The translations under genes were made by a program, and so were the position numbers. From NCBI RefSeq assembly GCF_015101885.1, contig NZ_CP062941.1, positions 868,001 through 932,000 of the forward strand: a stretch of DNA of 64,000 nucleotides, given 5' to 3'. This document shows positions 28,524 to 38,484 of this stretch, in pieces. The first letter of the stretch is position 1. Every line of letters begins with the position of its first letter. Origin of the DNA: Massilia litorea (GTDB taxonomy: Bacteria; Pseudomonadota; Gammaproteobacteria; Burkholderiales; Burkholderiaceae_D). The notes beneath the pieces are model-generated. The model was given only the letters and a program-made list of their open reading frames with translations. It was not told the DNA's origin and did no database searches.

Positions 28524-29454
28524 GACTGAACCCACGTCGGACATGCGTTTCTTCGTGCTGGTCGCGCGCCTCGGCAGCCTGGCCGCGGCAGCGCGCGCGA
28601 TCGACCTGACCCCGCCCGCGGCCACCAAGCGCCTCGCGGCCCTGGAAAGCCGGCTCGGCGTGCGTCTCTTGAACCGCAACACGCGCAGCGTCAGCCTGAC
28701 GAGCGAGGGCGAGTCCTACCTGCGCCACGCGACGCGCATCCTGGCCGAGATCACGGAAATGGAAGACGAAGTGGCGCAGGGACGCGCCACGCCGCGCGGA
28801 CTGCTGCGGGTGAACGCGACGCTGGGGTTCGGACGCACGACGATCGCGCCGCTGGTATCGCACTTTGCGGCGCGCTATCCGGAGGTGGAAGTGCAGATGG
28901 AAGTGACGGACCGGCCGGTCGACCTGGTGGAAAGCGGCTTCGACCTGGCGATCCGCTTCGGCGCGCTACCGGACAAACGCCTGAACGCGCGCCGCATCCT
29001 GTCGAACCGGCGCTTTCTATGTGCTTCGCCGGCCTACCTCGAGCGCCACGGCAGCCCGCGCAGCCTGGCCGAACTCGCCGATCACCGCTGCATCATCCAC
29101 CGCCAGAACGACGATGCCTACGGGATCTGGCGCTTCCTGCAAGGGGACGACACCGAAGTCGTCAAGGTCCACAGCATGTTGTCAAGCAACGACGGCGACA
29201 TTGTCCTCGGCTGGGCGCTGGACGGCCACGGCATCCTGATCCGCTCGGAATGGGACCTGGCCCGCTACCTCGACAGCGGCAGGCTCAGGATCGTGCTGCC
29301 CGAGTTCGCCCTGCCCGCGGCCGACCTGTTCGTCTACTACCCGAGCCAGAGAAACCAGACGCTCCGCGCGCGCGCCTTCATCGATTTCCTGGTCGAGCAT
29401 TTCCAGGGGCCGCCAGAGCGGCCGGCGCGCGGCGCGAAGACAAAGCCGGGTTAA
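28519..29454 (+). CDS. LysR family transcriptional regulator
   Basis: 311 residues. The N-terminal winged helix-turn-helix is in FFVLVARLGSLAAAARAIDLTPPAATKRLAALESRLG; a periplasmic-binding-like effector domain starts near residue 90 (GLLRVNATLGFGR). The GTG start at 28519 was kept, although no Shine-Dalgarno is visible; ATG 28543 is the alternative. It is divergent from the tartrate dehydratase-like gene, which is its likely target. A strong terminator follows. Confidence 0.9.
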   Translation: MKTEPTSDMRFFVLVARLGSLAAAARAIDLTPPAATKRLAALESRLGVRLLNRNTRSVSLTSEGESYLRHATRILAEITEMEDEVAQGRATPRGLLRVNATLGFGRTTIAPLVSHFAARYPEVEVQMEVTDRPVDLVESGFDLAIRFGALPDKRLNARRILSNRRFLCASPAYLERHGSPRSLAELADHRCIIHRQNDDAYGIWRFLQGDDTEVVKVHSMLSSNDGDIVLGWALDGHGILIRSEWDLARYLDSGRLRIVLPEFALPAADLFVYYPSQRNQTLRARAFIDFLVEHFQGPPERPARGAKTKPG

Positions 29455-29458
29455 CGAA

Positions 29459-29494
29459 AAAAGGCCAACTGCGTGCAGTTGGCCTTTTATTTTT
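29459..29494. terminator. Bidirectional Rho-independent terminator
   Basis: A 13 bp stem AAAAGGCCAACTG/CAGTTGGCCTTTT with a CGTG loop, followed by ATTTTTT on the plus strand and preceded by A's that serve the minus strand. It lies between the convergent lysR and PEP-CTERM genes. Confidence 0.9.
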
Positions 29495-29508
29495 TACCTT
29501 CGAACGAC

Positions 29509-30648
29509 TCAGGCCTTGCGCTTGCGGCTGACGCCGAAGGCTGCGGCGCCCAGGCCCAGCAGCATCAGGGTTGCCGGTTCCGGCACATCGTTCTGGGCCG
29601 GACGTGCGATGACATTACCGGCCAGGTTCAGGGTCAGGTTATAGCCCGAGTACAGCGTGCTGGCCGCGTAGCTGCCCGACGGGGCCAGGTCCGCCAGGGT
29701 CAGCTGGTAGCTGGTGCTGTAGCTGCCCAGCTGGTTGGCCAGGAAGGAGGCCATGAAGGCCTGGCTGGCGCCTGCAGCGATGTTGCTGTAGGTGTTCAGG
29801 TTGGTCGAGAACATGCCGTTGCCGGTACCGGTCTGGTTCACGCCGGTCAATTTCAGGCCGACACGGTTACCAGCCCCGTTGAAGATCGAGAAAGCCTGGT
29901 CGCCGACGCTGTCGCCCAGGTAGACCGAACCGAAGTCCAGGTTCAGGGTCAGTGCCGACTTACCGTCGAACGATTGCGCTGCGTGCAGCAGGTATTCGTA
30001 GGTTGCGCTCAGTTTGCCGGTCCAGTTGACGGTCGAGGTCGTGGTCGCCTCGCTTGGGAAGCTGTTCGCCGTCGTCTCTGCCGACAGCGCTGCCGTCTGC
30101 GTCACGCCAAAGGTGCCGCTGCCGGCGTACGCATCCAGTGCGCTCGAAGCGACCGAGAAATTGTAATTCGCCGTTTGCGTCGCGGCGCCGTCGGAACAGG
30201 CATCTTTCCGTTTCGCTGCACAGGAATCGATCTTGGTGAGCGAGCTCGAGGTGGTCGGCGCACCCGTCACCACGGCCTTGACCGTGCTGCTGCCGGAGCC
30301 CGATGCGGTTTCACTGCCGTTGTTCGAACCGGCCGTCGTGCCGGCCGAGGTGACCGCCGTCGTCTGCTTGTGTACGGACTCCGTGAGATTCACCGTTACG
30401 CCGGTCAGGACACCGGTGTTGGGGTTGAATTTGGCGACCTGGGTGGTGCCGAGGGTCGGCGACGAAGTGGTAGGACCATTGGTCGTTGCGCCAGCAGCGA
30501 GCTTGTCCGTCACGGAGCCGGACAGATCGAAGCCGACGGCAGCGGTGGTGGTCGAGTTCGGAATGACGGCGGCATGTGCAAACATCGGGGCCGACAGCAT
30601 GGCGCCAAAGGCGGTGATCAGGGTGGAACGCAGCAGGTTTTTCGACAT
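29509..30648 (-). CDS. PEP-CTERM sorting domain protein
   Basis: 379 residues. An N-terminal Sec signal ends near FAHA. A Ser/Thr-rich body of low complexity follows (many Thr/Ser/Gly repeats around residues 30-200). The C-terminus has the sorting signal: VPEPATLMLLG, a hydrophobic helix, then RKRKA. Exosortase/PEP-CTERM proteins are processed at the inner membrane and released to the surface or an extracellular matrix. The two closely spaced Cys (KIDSCAAKRKDACSDG) could form a disulfide. No exosortase gene is in the window. Confidence 0.9.
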   Translation of the reverse strand: MSKNLLRSTLITAFGAMLSAPMFAHAAVIPNSTTTAAVGFDLSGSVTDKLAAGATTNGPTTSSPTLGTTQVAKFNPNTGVLTGVTVNLTESVHKQTTAVTSAGTTAGSNNGSETASGSGSSTVKAVVTGAPTTSSSLTKIDSCAAKRKDACSDGAATQTANYNFSVASSALDAYAGSGTFGVTQTAALSAETTANSFPSEATTTSTVNWTGKLSATYEYLLHAAQSFDGKSALTLNLDFGSVYLGDSVGDQAFSIFNGAGNRVGLKLTGVNQTGTGNGMFSTNLNTYSNIAAGASQAFMASFLANQLGSYSTSYQLTLADLAPSGSYAASTLYSGYNLTLNLAGNVIARPAQNDVPEPATLMLLGLGAAAFGVSRKRKA

Positions 30649-30760
30649 GGTTCGCTTTCAGTAGGTTTGGACGCGTCCGTATGAATGTCGGACTTTTCAG
30701 TTACCCATGCTGAGTTAGCAATTACCGTGCCTGTATTGCAACTTATTGATCCATAAGGAA

Positions 30761-30794
30761 ATAAAATAGCCGGTCGTCAATACGAAGACCGGCT
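30761..30794 (-). terminator. Terminator downstream of the YeeE/YedE gene
   Basis: Minus-strand stem AGCCGGTC/GACCGGCT (30794-30768) followed by TATTTTAT. It lies about 75 nt past the stop of the transporter gene and upstream of the PEP-CTERM gene on the same strand, so it separates the two transcripts. Confidence 0.7.
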
Positions 30795-30870
30795 TGTAAA
30801 GTTTCTCGACAATAATATTTGTTGCAAAAATGATTTCGATTGTTAAATTCAGAAACCCGTTTCTTTGTGT

Positions 30871-32091
30871 TCAGCAGGCAGCCAGCTTGACGCGCTCGAC
30901 TTCCAGGCCGAACAGCGGGCGCAGGCGCGTCCCGAACACGTTGCCGGCAAACGCAGCGACCAGCCACAGCCAGCCGTGCAGGCTGCCCGAGACGATGCCG
31001 CTGAAATAGGCGCCGATGTTGCAGCCATAGGCCAGGCGCGCGCCGAAGCCGAGCATCAGGCCGCCGACGACCGCCGCAATGAAGGAGCGCAGCGGCAGGC
31101 GCCAGACCGGAGCATAGCGGCCGGCCAGCGCCGCCGCCAGCATCGCGCCGAGCACGATGCCGAGGTCCATCATCGAGGTCACGTCATGCGAGACCGGCGC
31201 CGCCAGCGCGGCGGCATTCGCCTTGGTCGACCAGTAGGCCCAGCTCGGCGTGTCGATGCCGATCAGCGCCGCGCCCTTCGCGCCCCACAGGGCAAAGGCC
31301 GAGGTCACGCCCCAGGGCCGGCCCGACAGCGCCAGCGTGGCGAAATTGAGCAGCACCAGCGCCAGCGCGCCTGCCACCAGCGGCCACGGGCCGCGCAGCC
31401 AGGGCGAACGCGGTGCGCGCTGCGCCTCCGGCACCACCAGCCGGCCGTGGCGGCGCTTTTCGACGACCACCGTGATGGCCGCGATCGCCGCGAACACGAT
31501 CCAGTTGAGCAGCAGCGCCGGCGCCAGCCCCAGTGTCTTGACGAGGGAGATCGGCTGCAATTGCGGCAGCGAGGTCCAGAACGGCATGTAGGCGGTGGCG
31601 ACCACGGAACCGACGATGAAGAAGAACAGGGTCACCAGCATGCGCGTGCTGCCGCCGCCGACCGTGTACAGGGTGCCGGAAGCGCAGCCGCCGCCGAGCT
31701 GCATGCCGACGCCGAAGATGAAGGCGCCGACGATCACCGAGGTGCCGGCCGGCGACACCAGGCCGGTGACCGGATTGCCGAACAGGCTGCCGTTGGCGAG
31801 CGCCGGGAAGAACAGCGCCACGCCGACGGCGAGCATCAGCATTTGCGCGCGCAGGCCGGCGCCGCGGCCGTCGGCGATGAAGACGCGCCAGGCGGAAGTA
31901 AAGCCGAAGGCGGCGTGGTACAGCGAGATGCCGAGCAGCGCGCCGACCACGAACAGGGCGGCGATCTTGGCGCTGACGGCCTGCGACAGGTACAGGGCGC
32001 CGAGCACGATCAGCAGGAGGGCGATACCGAGCGGGCGCGCATTGATGTCGGCGCGGCCCGGCAGGGACGAAGGAGTAGTAGCGATGGACAT
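30871..32091 (-). CDS. YeeE/YedE family thiosulfate/sulfur-compound transporter
   Basis: 406 residues with about ten hydrophobic segments. It has both Cys-containing signature loops of the family: GMQLGGGCASGTLY around residue 135 and ARLAYGCNIGAYFSG near residue 355. In TsuA these cysteines relay thiosulfate through the membrane. The protein looks like a fusion of the two half-size YeeE/YedE modules. No tusA/yeeD partner is adjacent, unlike the classic pair, so its substrate is less certain. Confidence 0.85.
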   Translation of the reverse strand: MSIATTPSSLPGRADINARPLGIALLLIVLGALYLSQAVSAKIAALFVVGALLGISLYHAAFGFTSAWRVFIADGRGAGLRAQMLMLAVGVALFFPALANGSLFGNPVTGLVSPAGTSVIVGAFIFGVGMQLGGGCASGTLYTVGGGSTRMLVTLFFFIVGSVVATAYMPFWTSLPQLQPISLVKTLGLAPALLLNWIVFAAIAAITVVVEKRRHGRLVVPEAQRAPRSPWLRGPWPLVAGALALVLLNFATLALSGRPWGVTSAFALWGAKGAALIGIDTPSWAYWSTKANAAALAAPVSHDVTSMMDLGIVLGAMLAAALAGRYAPVWRLPLRSFIAAVVGGLMLGFGARLAYGCNIGAYFSGIVSGSLHGWLWLVAAFAGNVFGTRLRPLFGLEVERVKLAAC

Positions 32092-32270
32092 GGTGCAAGG
32101 GCCTGATGGCGGCCAGAAACGGAATGCACCATTTTCGCGCGTTTACGCTTTTTCTGCAGTTCCGCCCGCCGTTTGCGGATAGTCGCAAAACCCTGCGCGC
32201 CGAGCAGGGCATGCCCCTCCTCGGGACACGCGTAGCCAGGTTTCGAATGCGCTCGCCGACAGCGGTGCCC

Positions 32271-32293
32271 GTAGGATGGGCTTGCCCATGCGG
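32271..32293. repeat. Single REP-type palindrome
   Basis: GTAGGATGGGCTTGCCCATGCGG contains the stem ATGGGC/GCCCAT and the same flanks as the doublets near 11.1 and 63.1 kb. It sits in the 409 bp gap between the divergent transporter and efflux operons. Confidence 0.55.
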
Positions 32294-32348
32294 ATTGAAC
32301 ACACCGAGAGCGCCGCAGGCAACAGCCCCACCTCCGCACGCCATTCGA

Positions 32349-32400
32349 ACGGACACGCCCGTGTCCGCGTACGTACGGACGCCCCTGTACGGACACGCCG
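32349..32400 (+). promoter_or_regulatory. Putative activator-binding sites upstream of the -24/-12 promoter
   Basis: The motif ACGGACACGCC occurs twice, 40 bp apart (32349 and 32389). The first copy is part of a dyad CGGACACG-CC-CGTGTCCG (32350-32367). They lie about 75-125 bp upstream of the predicted start, the normal place for an NtrC-type activator to bind. The spacing of about four helical turns would place both on one face. Confidence 0.55.
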
Positions 32401-32448
32401 GACACCCGTCCGCGCGCCCGGTCACCAATGGAATCAATGACTTAAGGC

Positions 32449-32465
32449 CTGGCACGGATCGTGCG
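32449..32465 (+). promoter_or_regulatory. Sigma-54 type (-24/-12) promoter of the efflux operon
   Basis: CTGGCACG, then four bases, then GTGC: the invariant GG (32451-32452) and GC (32463-32464) are exactly 10 bases apart. It differs from consensus mainly at the first T of TTGC. The start would be near 32476, 25 nt before the first gene of an operon that encodes its own sigma-54 activator. Confidence 0.65.
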
Positions 32466-32500
32466 ATAACGACAGCATTCACGTCGTTATCGAAACCATC

Positions 32501-33769
32501 ATGATCCGCGATACATCCCATCAAGACACCGTCGTCACCGCCCCGCCGGGCCAGAAAACGAAACGTCGCGCCCTGCTGATCGGCGGCGCCCTCGCATTGA
32601 TCGCCGTGTCCGCCCTGCTGCTGAAAAGCTGGCGCGACAGCGAGCATTCGGTCAGCGCCAGCCGCCTGCGCATCGCCGAAGTCAGCCGCGGCACCCTGGT
32701 GCGCGACGCTTCCGTCAACGGCCGTGTCGTTGCCGCCGTCAGCCCGACCCTGTTCTCGACCGCGCCGGCCACCGTCAATTTGAAAGTCGCGGCCGGCGAC
32801 ACCGTCAAACGGGGCGACGTCCTCGCCGTGCTCGAATCGCCCGACCTGTCCGACGCCCTGAAACGCGAACAATCCACTTACGAACAATTGAAAGCCGAGG
32901 TCGCGCGCCAGCAGATCCTGTCGCGCAAGCAGAAGCTCCTCGCCCAGCGCGAAGCCGACGTCGCCGAGATCGAGCGCCTGTCGGCCCAGCGCACACTCGA
33001 GCGCTACGAGAGCGTGGCGCAGGTCGGCGTCATCGCCAAGATCGACTACCAGAAAGCCAAGGACGCCCTGAACTCGGCCGGCATCCGCGCCAGACACGCC
33101 ACGCAAGCGGCCACGCTGGAAGGCGACGACGTGGCGCTCGCCATCCGCACCAAGACCAACGAGATGGAGCGCGCCCGCCTGTCGATGGCGAACGCCCAGC
33201 GCCGCGTCGACGAACTGACGGTGCGCGCCCCGGTCGACGGTTTTATCGGCACCCTGAACGTGCAGAACCGGATGGTCGTCGCGGCCAACGCGCCCCTGAT
33301 GACCCTGGTCGACCTGTCGCGCCTGGAAGTCGAACTCGAGGTACCGGAAACCTATGTGTCCGACATGGGCCTGGGCATGACGGCCGAAATCACCCTGCCT
33401 TCCGGTACCGCCAGCGGCAAGCTGGTCGCCCTGTCGCCGGAAGTCGTGAAAAACCAGGTGCTGGCCCGGGTCCGTTTCGACGGCGAGCAACCAAAAGGCC
33501 TGCGCCAGAGCCAGCGCGTCACGGCGCGCCTCCTGATCGAAGAAAAGCCGAACGTCCTGATGCTGCCGCGCGGCCCCTTCGTCGAAAGCGAAGGCGGACG
33601 CTTCGCCTACGTGGTCCAGGATGGCATCGCGACCCGTACCCCGATCCAGCTGGGCGCCACCAGCATCTCCGCCGTCGAAATCGTCAAAGGCCTGAAATCG
33701 GGCGACAAGGTCGTCGTCGCCGGTACCGACACCTTCGAGAACGCGAACCGCATCTCGATCAACCGTTAA
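32501..33769 (+). CDS. Periplasmic adaptor of a MacAB-like efflux system
   Basis: 422 residues with one N-terminal membrane anchor (about 23-43). A barrel-sandwich half-motif follows (LKVAAGDTVKRGDVLAVLESPDL), then a long coiled-coil hairpin (about 115-230, Gln/Glu/Ala/Arg-rich) and the return lipoyl half (VRAPVDGFIGTLNVQNRMVV). The C-terminal part is beta-barrel and membrane-proximal. It would link the inner-membrane ABC transporter to an outer-membrane TolC-type channel. No TolC gene lies in the operon. It is the first gene, 25 nt from the predicted start of transcription. Confidence 0.88.
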   Translation: MIRDTSHQDTVVTAPPGQKTKRRALLIGGALALIAVSALLLKSWRDSEHSVSASRLRIAEVSRGTLVRDASVNGRVVAAVSPTLFSTAPATVNLKVAAGDTVKRGDVLAVLESPDLSDALKREQSTYEQLKAEVARQQILSRKQKLLAQREADVAEIERLSAQRTLERYESVAQVGVIAKIDYQKAKDALNSAGIRARHATQAATLEGDDVALAIRTKTNEMERARLSMANAQRRVDELTVRAPVDGFIGTLNVQNRMVVAANAPLMTLVDLSRLEVELEVPETYVSDMGLGMTAEITLPSGTASGKLVALSPEVVKNQVLARVRFDGEQPKGLRQSQRVTARLLIEEKPNVLMLPRGPFVESEGGRFAYVVQDGIATRTPIQLGATSISAVEIVKGLKSGDKVVVAGTDTFENANRISINR

Positions 33770-33799
33770 TAAGTAAAACCTCTCCTGAAAGGACATCCC

Positions 33800-34507
33800 A
33801 TGCTGCGCATGACCAACCTCTCCAAGGTGTACCGCACCCACATGATCGAAACCCACGCGCTGCGCGGCTTCGAGATCCAGGTCAACCAGGGCGAATTCGT
33901 GACCGTCACCGGTCCTTCGGGCTCGGGCAAAACCAGTTTTCTCAACATCGCCGGCCTGCTGGAGGAATTCACCAGCGGAGAATATGTGCTCGACGGCGTC
34001 AACGTGAAGGGCATGGACGACGACGCCCGTTCGCGCCTGCGCAACGAGAAGCTGGGCTTCATCTTCCAGGGTTTCAATCTGATCCCCGATTTGAGCCTGT
34101 TCGACAACGTCGACGTCCCGCTGCGCTACCGCGGCTTCAATGCGGCCGAGCGCAAGGAACGGATCGAGGACGCGCTGGCCAAGGTCGGCCTGGCCTCGCG
34201 CATGAAGCACTTCCCGGCCGAGCTGTCGGGCGGCCAGCAGCAACGCGTGGCGATCGCGCGCGCACTGGCCGGCTCGCCGAAGCTGCTGCTGGCCGACGAG
34301 CCGACCGGTAACCTGGACACGCAAATGGCGCGCGGCGTCATGGAACTGCTGGAAGAGATCAACGCGGCCGGCACCACGATCCTGATGGTCACCCACGATC
34401 CGGAACTGGCCGTGCGCACCACGCGCAACGTGCACATCATCGACGGCCAGGTGTCGGACCTGGTGCGCAAGGGGCCGACCCTGGCCGCCAGCGTGGCGTC
34501 GGTTTGA
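33800..34507 (+). CDS. ABC transporter ATP-binding protein, MacB/LolD type
   Basis: 235 residues with Walker A GPSGSGKT (residues 38-45), Q-loop IFQGFN, signature LSGGQ (142-146), Walker B LLLADEP (162-168) and the switch His in VTHD. This is the MacB/LolD/FtsE subgroup that pairs with FtsX-like permeases. RBS AAAGGA precedes ATG 33800. It lies 30 bp after the adaptor gene and 13 bp before the first permease. Confidence 0.93.
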   Translation: MLRMTNLSKVYRTHMIETHALRGFEIQVNQGEFVTVTGPSGSGKTSFLNIAGLLEEFTSGEYVLDGVNVKGMDDDARSRLRNEKLGFIFQGFNLIPDLSLFDNVDVPLRYRGFNAAERKERIEDALAKVGLASRMKHFPAELSGGQQQRVAIARALAGSPKLLLADEPTGNLDTQMARGVMELLEEINAAGTTILMVTHDPELAVRTTRNVHIIDGQVSDLVRKGPTLAASVASV

Positions 34508-34520
34508 TCGGGGAGCGACC

Positions 34521-35831
34521 ATGTTCAGCTATTACTTCAAGCTCGGCCTGCGCAGCCTGCGCCGCAATCCCGCGCTGACCGCGCTGATGGTGCTCACGCT
34601 CGCCATCGGCGTGGCCGCCAGCGTCTCGACGCTGACCATCCTGCACATGATGTCGGGCGACCCGATCCCGCAGAAGAGCGAGCGCCTGTTCGTGCCGATC
34701 TTCGACGTGGCGCCGGTCGACAACTACAACCCTGGGGAAAAGCTGCGCGAGAACCAGGTGACCTACCAGGACGCGATGAACCTCCTGAAAAGCGGCCAGG
34801 GCGAGCGCCGCGTGGCCCTGTACGGCATCGCCTCGCCGATCGAGCCGCCGCGCAAGGACCTGCCGGCCTTCTCCGCCTCCGGCGTGGCGCCGACGCGCGA
34901 GTTCTTCGCCATGTTCGACGTGCCCTTCCTGCGCGGCCAGACCTGGAGCGTGCAGGATGACGAGCGCGGCGCCGACGTCGTCGTCCTCAGCCGCAAGATC
35001 GCCGAAAAGCTGTACGGCGAAGCCAACCCGGTCGGCCAGCGCATCAACATCATGGGCTTTCCGTTCACGGTCGTCGGCGTGACCGACAAGTGGGCGCCGA
35101 AACCGCGCTACTACAAGCTGGTCGGCGGCGAACAGTTCGGCGACGGCGAGGACTTCTTCATTCCCCTGGGGAGCGCGATCCGCCACGAGACCACGCACAA
35201 CGGCGGCATGAACTGCTCGGAGCGCTCGGAACCGGGCTTCCAGGGCATCCTGCGTTCGAACTGCACCTGGATCCAGTTCTGGTTCGAGACCGCCTCCAGC
35301 GCCGACCGCGCGGGGCTCCAGACCTACATCGACAGCTACGCCGCCGAGCAGCGCAAACTCGGGCGCATGAAGCGCGCCGCGCCGAATAAGCTGTTCAACG
35401 TGAAGGAATGGATGGAAGAGCGCGAAGTGGTGGACAAGGACACGAAACTGTCGGCCTGGCTCGCCTTCGGCTTCCTGCTGCTGTGCCTCGTGAACACCAT
35501 CGGCCTCTTGCTGGCGAAGTTCTCGGTGCGCGCCGCCGAAGTCGGCATCCGCCGCGCGCTGGGCGCCTCGCGCCGCGAGATCTTCCGCCAGTTCCTGATC
35601 GAGAGCGCGGTGGTCGGCCTCGCCGGCGGCGTGCTGGGCCTGGTGCTGGCCTTCGGCGCACTGGCCTTGATCGCCATGCAGAGCAGCGAAGTGGCCTCGA
35701 TTGCCCACATGGACCTGACCATGCTCGCCTTTACCTTCGCGATGTCGGTGCTGGCCGCGATCCTGGCCGGCCTGCTGCCGACCTGGCGCGCCTGCCAGGT
35801 GACGCCAGCCATCCAGCTCAAATCGCAATAA
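34521..35831 (+). CDS. FtsX-like ABC permease, first subunit
   Basis: 436 residues with one N-terminal helix (about 20-40), a large periplasmic MacB-type core (about 45-300), and three C-terminal helices starting near 310. FtsX signature elements include RAAEVGIRRALGASRREIF and the C-terminal LPTWRACQVTPAIQLKSQ. It works with the ATPase encoded just upstream. With the second permease it would form a heterodimer, unlike the fused homodimeric MacB. Confidence 0.88.
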   Translation: MFSYYFKLGLRSLRRNPALTALMVLTLAIGVAASVSTLTILHMMSGDPIPQKSERLFVPIFDVAPVDNYNPGEKLRENQVTYQDAMNLLKSGQGERRVALYGIASPIEPPRKDLPAFSASGVAPTREFFAMFDVPFLRGQTWSVQDDERGADVVVLSRKIAEKLYGEANPVGQRINIMGFPFTVVGVTDKWAPKPRYYKLVGGEQFGDGEDFFIPLGSAIRHETTHNGGMNCSERSEPGFQGILRSNCTWIQFWFETASSADRAGLQTYIDSYAAEQRKLGRMKRAAPNKLFNVKEWMEEREVVDKDTKLSAWLAFGFLLLCLVNTIGLLLAKFSVRAAEVGIRRALGASRREIFRQFLIESAVVGLAGGVLGLVLAFGALALIAMQSSEVASIAHMDLTMLAFTFAMSVLAAILAGLLPTWRACQVTPAIQLKSQ

Positions 35832-35857
35832 CCTCGATACGAACAGAGAGAACCATC

Positions 35858-37090
35858 ATGGAAATCCGTCCTATCCTGTCCGCGCTGCTGCGCAACAAGA
35901 CCGGCGCGATCCTGGTCGCGCTGCAGGTCGCGCTCAGCCTCGCCATCCTTGCCAACGCGCTGCACATCGTCAGCGAACGGCGCCAGGCATCAAGCCGCCC
36001 GAGCGGCGTGGCCGACGAACACGCCGTGTTCTCGATCAGCGTGCGCAACCTGTCCGCCGGCGGCCCCGAGCAGATGCTCGCCACGCAAAAACGCGAAGCC
36101 GAGGTGATTCGCGCCGTACCGGGCGTCGTCTCGGTTGCCAACGTCAACCAGATCCCGCTGTCGCAATCGGGCTGGAACAACAGCGTCGCCGTCGACCGCA
36201 AGCAGGTCGACGAAACGGCGCCGTCCTCGTTCTACTTTTCCCCGGATTCTCTGGTCAAGACCTGGGGCCTGAAACTGGTCGAAGGACGCGACTTCCTGCC
36301 GGACGAATACATCGACGTCGACGCCAATACCGAGGTCTATCCGCGCCACGTGATCATCACCAAGGCACTGGCCGAGAAGATGTGGCCGGGCGTGCCGGCG
36401 ACCGGCAAGAACATGTACTTCGGTACCGGGGAAGACGCGATCGAAGTGCGCGTGGTCGGCGTGGTCGAACGCCTGCAGACCCAGAGCGGGCAGGTCACGC
36501 CGCGCGGCGAATACTCCAGCATCGCACCGATGCGCATCTACGGGAACTATCCGGGCGCGCTGTACACCGTGCGCGCCGAAGCGGGCCAGCGCGAGCGCGT
36601 GATCCGCGAAGTCGAGGCGGCACTGCGCAAGGCTTCGCCGACGCCGGTGATCCTGGAATCGACCACGCTCGACAAGTACCGCAAGGACCGCTACCGTGCC
36701 GACATGGCGCTGTCGTGGATGCTGGTCACCGTCAGCGTGCTGCTGCTGCTGATTACGGCCAGCGGCATCGTCGGCATGGCCAGCCTGTGGGTCACGCAGC
36801 GCCGTAAACAGATCGGCGTGCGCCGCGCGCTCGGTGCGCGAAAGGCCGATATCCTGCGTTACTTCATCACCGAGAACTTCATGATTACCAGCGCCGGCGT
36901 GGTGGGCGGAATCCTGCTCGGGGTGGCGCTGAACCAGCTGCTGGTCAGCAAACTCCAGATGGCGCGCCTGCCGCTCGCCTACCTGGTGACGGGCGGCGTG
37001 GTGTTCTGGCTGCTGGGCGTGATCGCGGTGTACGGGCCGGCCTGGCGCGCGGCGAGCATTTCGCCGGCGCTGGCCACCCGCAGCGCTTGA
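35858..37090 (+). CDS. FtsX-like ABC permease, second subunit
   Basis: 410 residues from ATG 35858; the open frame upstream is a shadow of the first permease. It has an N-terminal helix (about 15-35), a periplasmic core and three C-terminal helices with VTQRRKQIGVRRALGARKADIL and PAWRAASISPALATRSA. Its N-terminal helix and core differ clearly from the first permease, so this is not a recent duplication. Spacing from the first permease is 26 bp. Confidence 0.88.
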   Translation: MEIRPILSALLRNKTGAILVALQVALSLAILANALHIVSERRQASSRPSGVADEHAVFSISVRNLSAGGPEQMLATQKREAEVIRAVPGVVSVANVNQIPLSQSGWNNSVAVDRKQVDETAPSSFYFSPDSLVKTWGLKLVEGRDFLPDEYIDVDANTEVYPRHVIITKALAEKMWPGVPATGKNMYFGTGEDAIEVRVVGVVERLQTQSGQVTPRGEYSSIAPMRIYGNYPGALYTVRAEAGQRERVIREVEAALRKASPTPVILESTTLDKYRKDRYRADMALSWMLVTVSVLLLLITASGIVGMASLWVTQRRKQIGVRRALGARKADILRYFITENFMITSAGVVGGILLGVALNQLLVSKLQMARLPLAYLVTGGVVFWLLGVIAVYGPAWRAASISPALATRSA

Positions 37091-37131
37091 AGCTGCTTGA
37101 TTTGCAATGCAGCAATGTTATCCTGACGGCC

Positions 37132-38472
<1,341 letters not shown>

Positions 38473-38484
38473 CAAACGACCGCG

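Noticed and set aside
31184..34522. A 1112-codon minus-strand open frame over the transporter and efflux genes
   Set aside because: Its sequence has no family features and covers strong genes on both strands; it is a GC-bias artefact.
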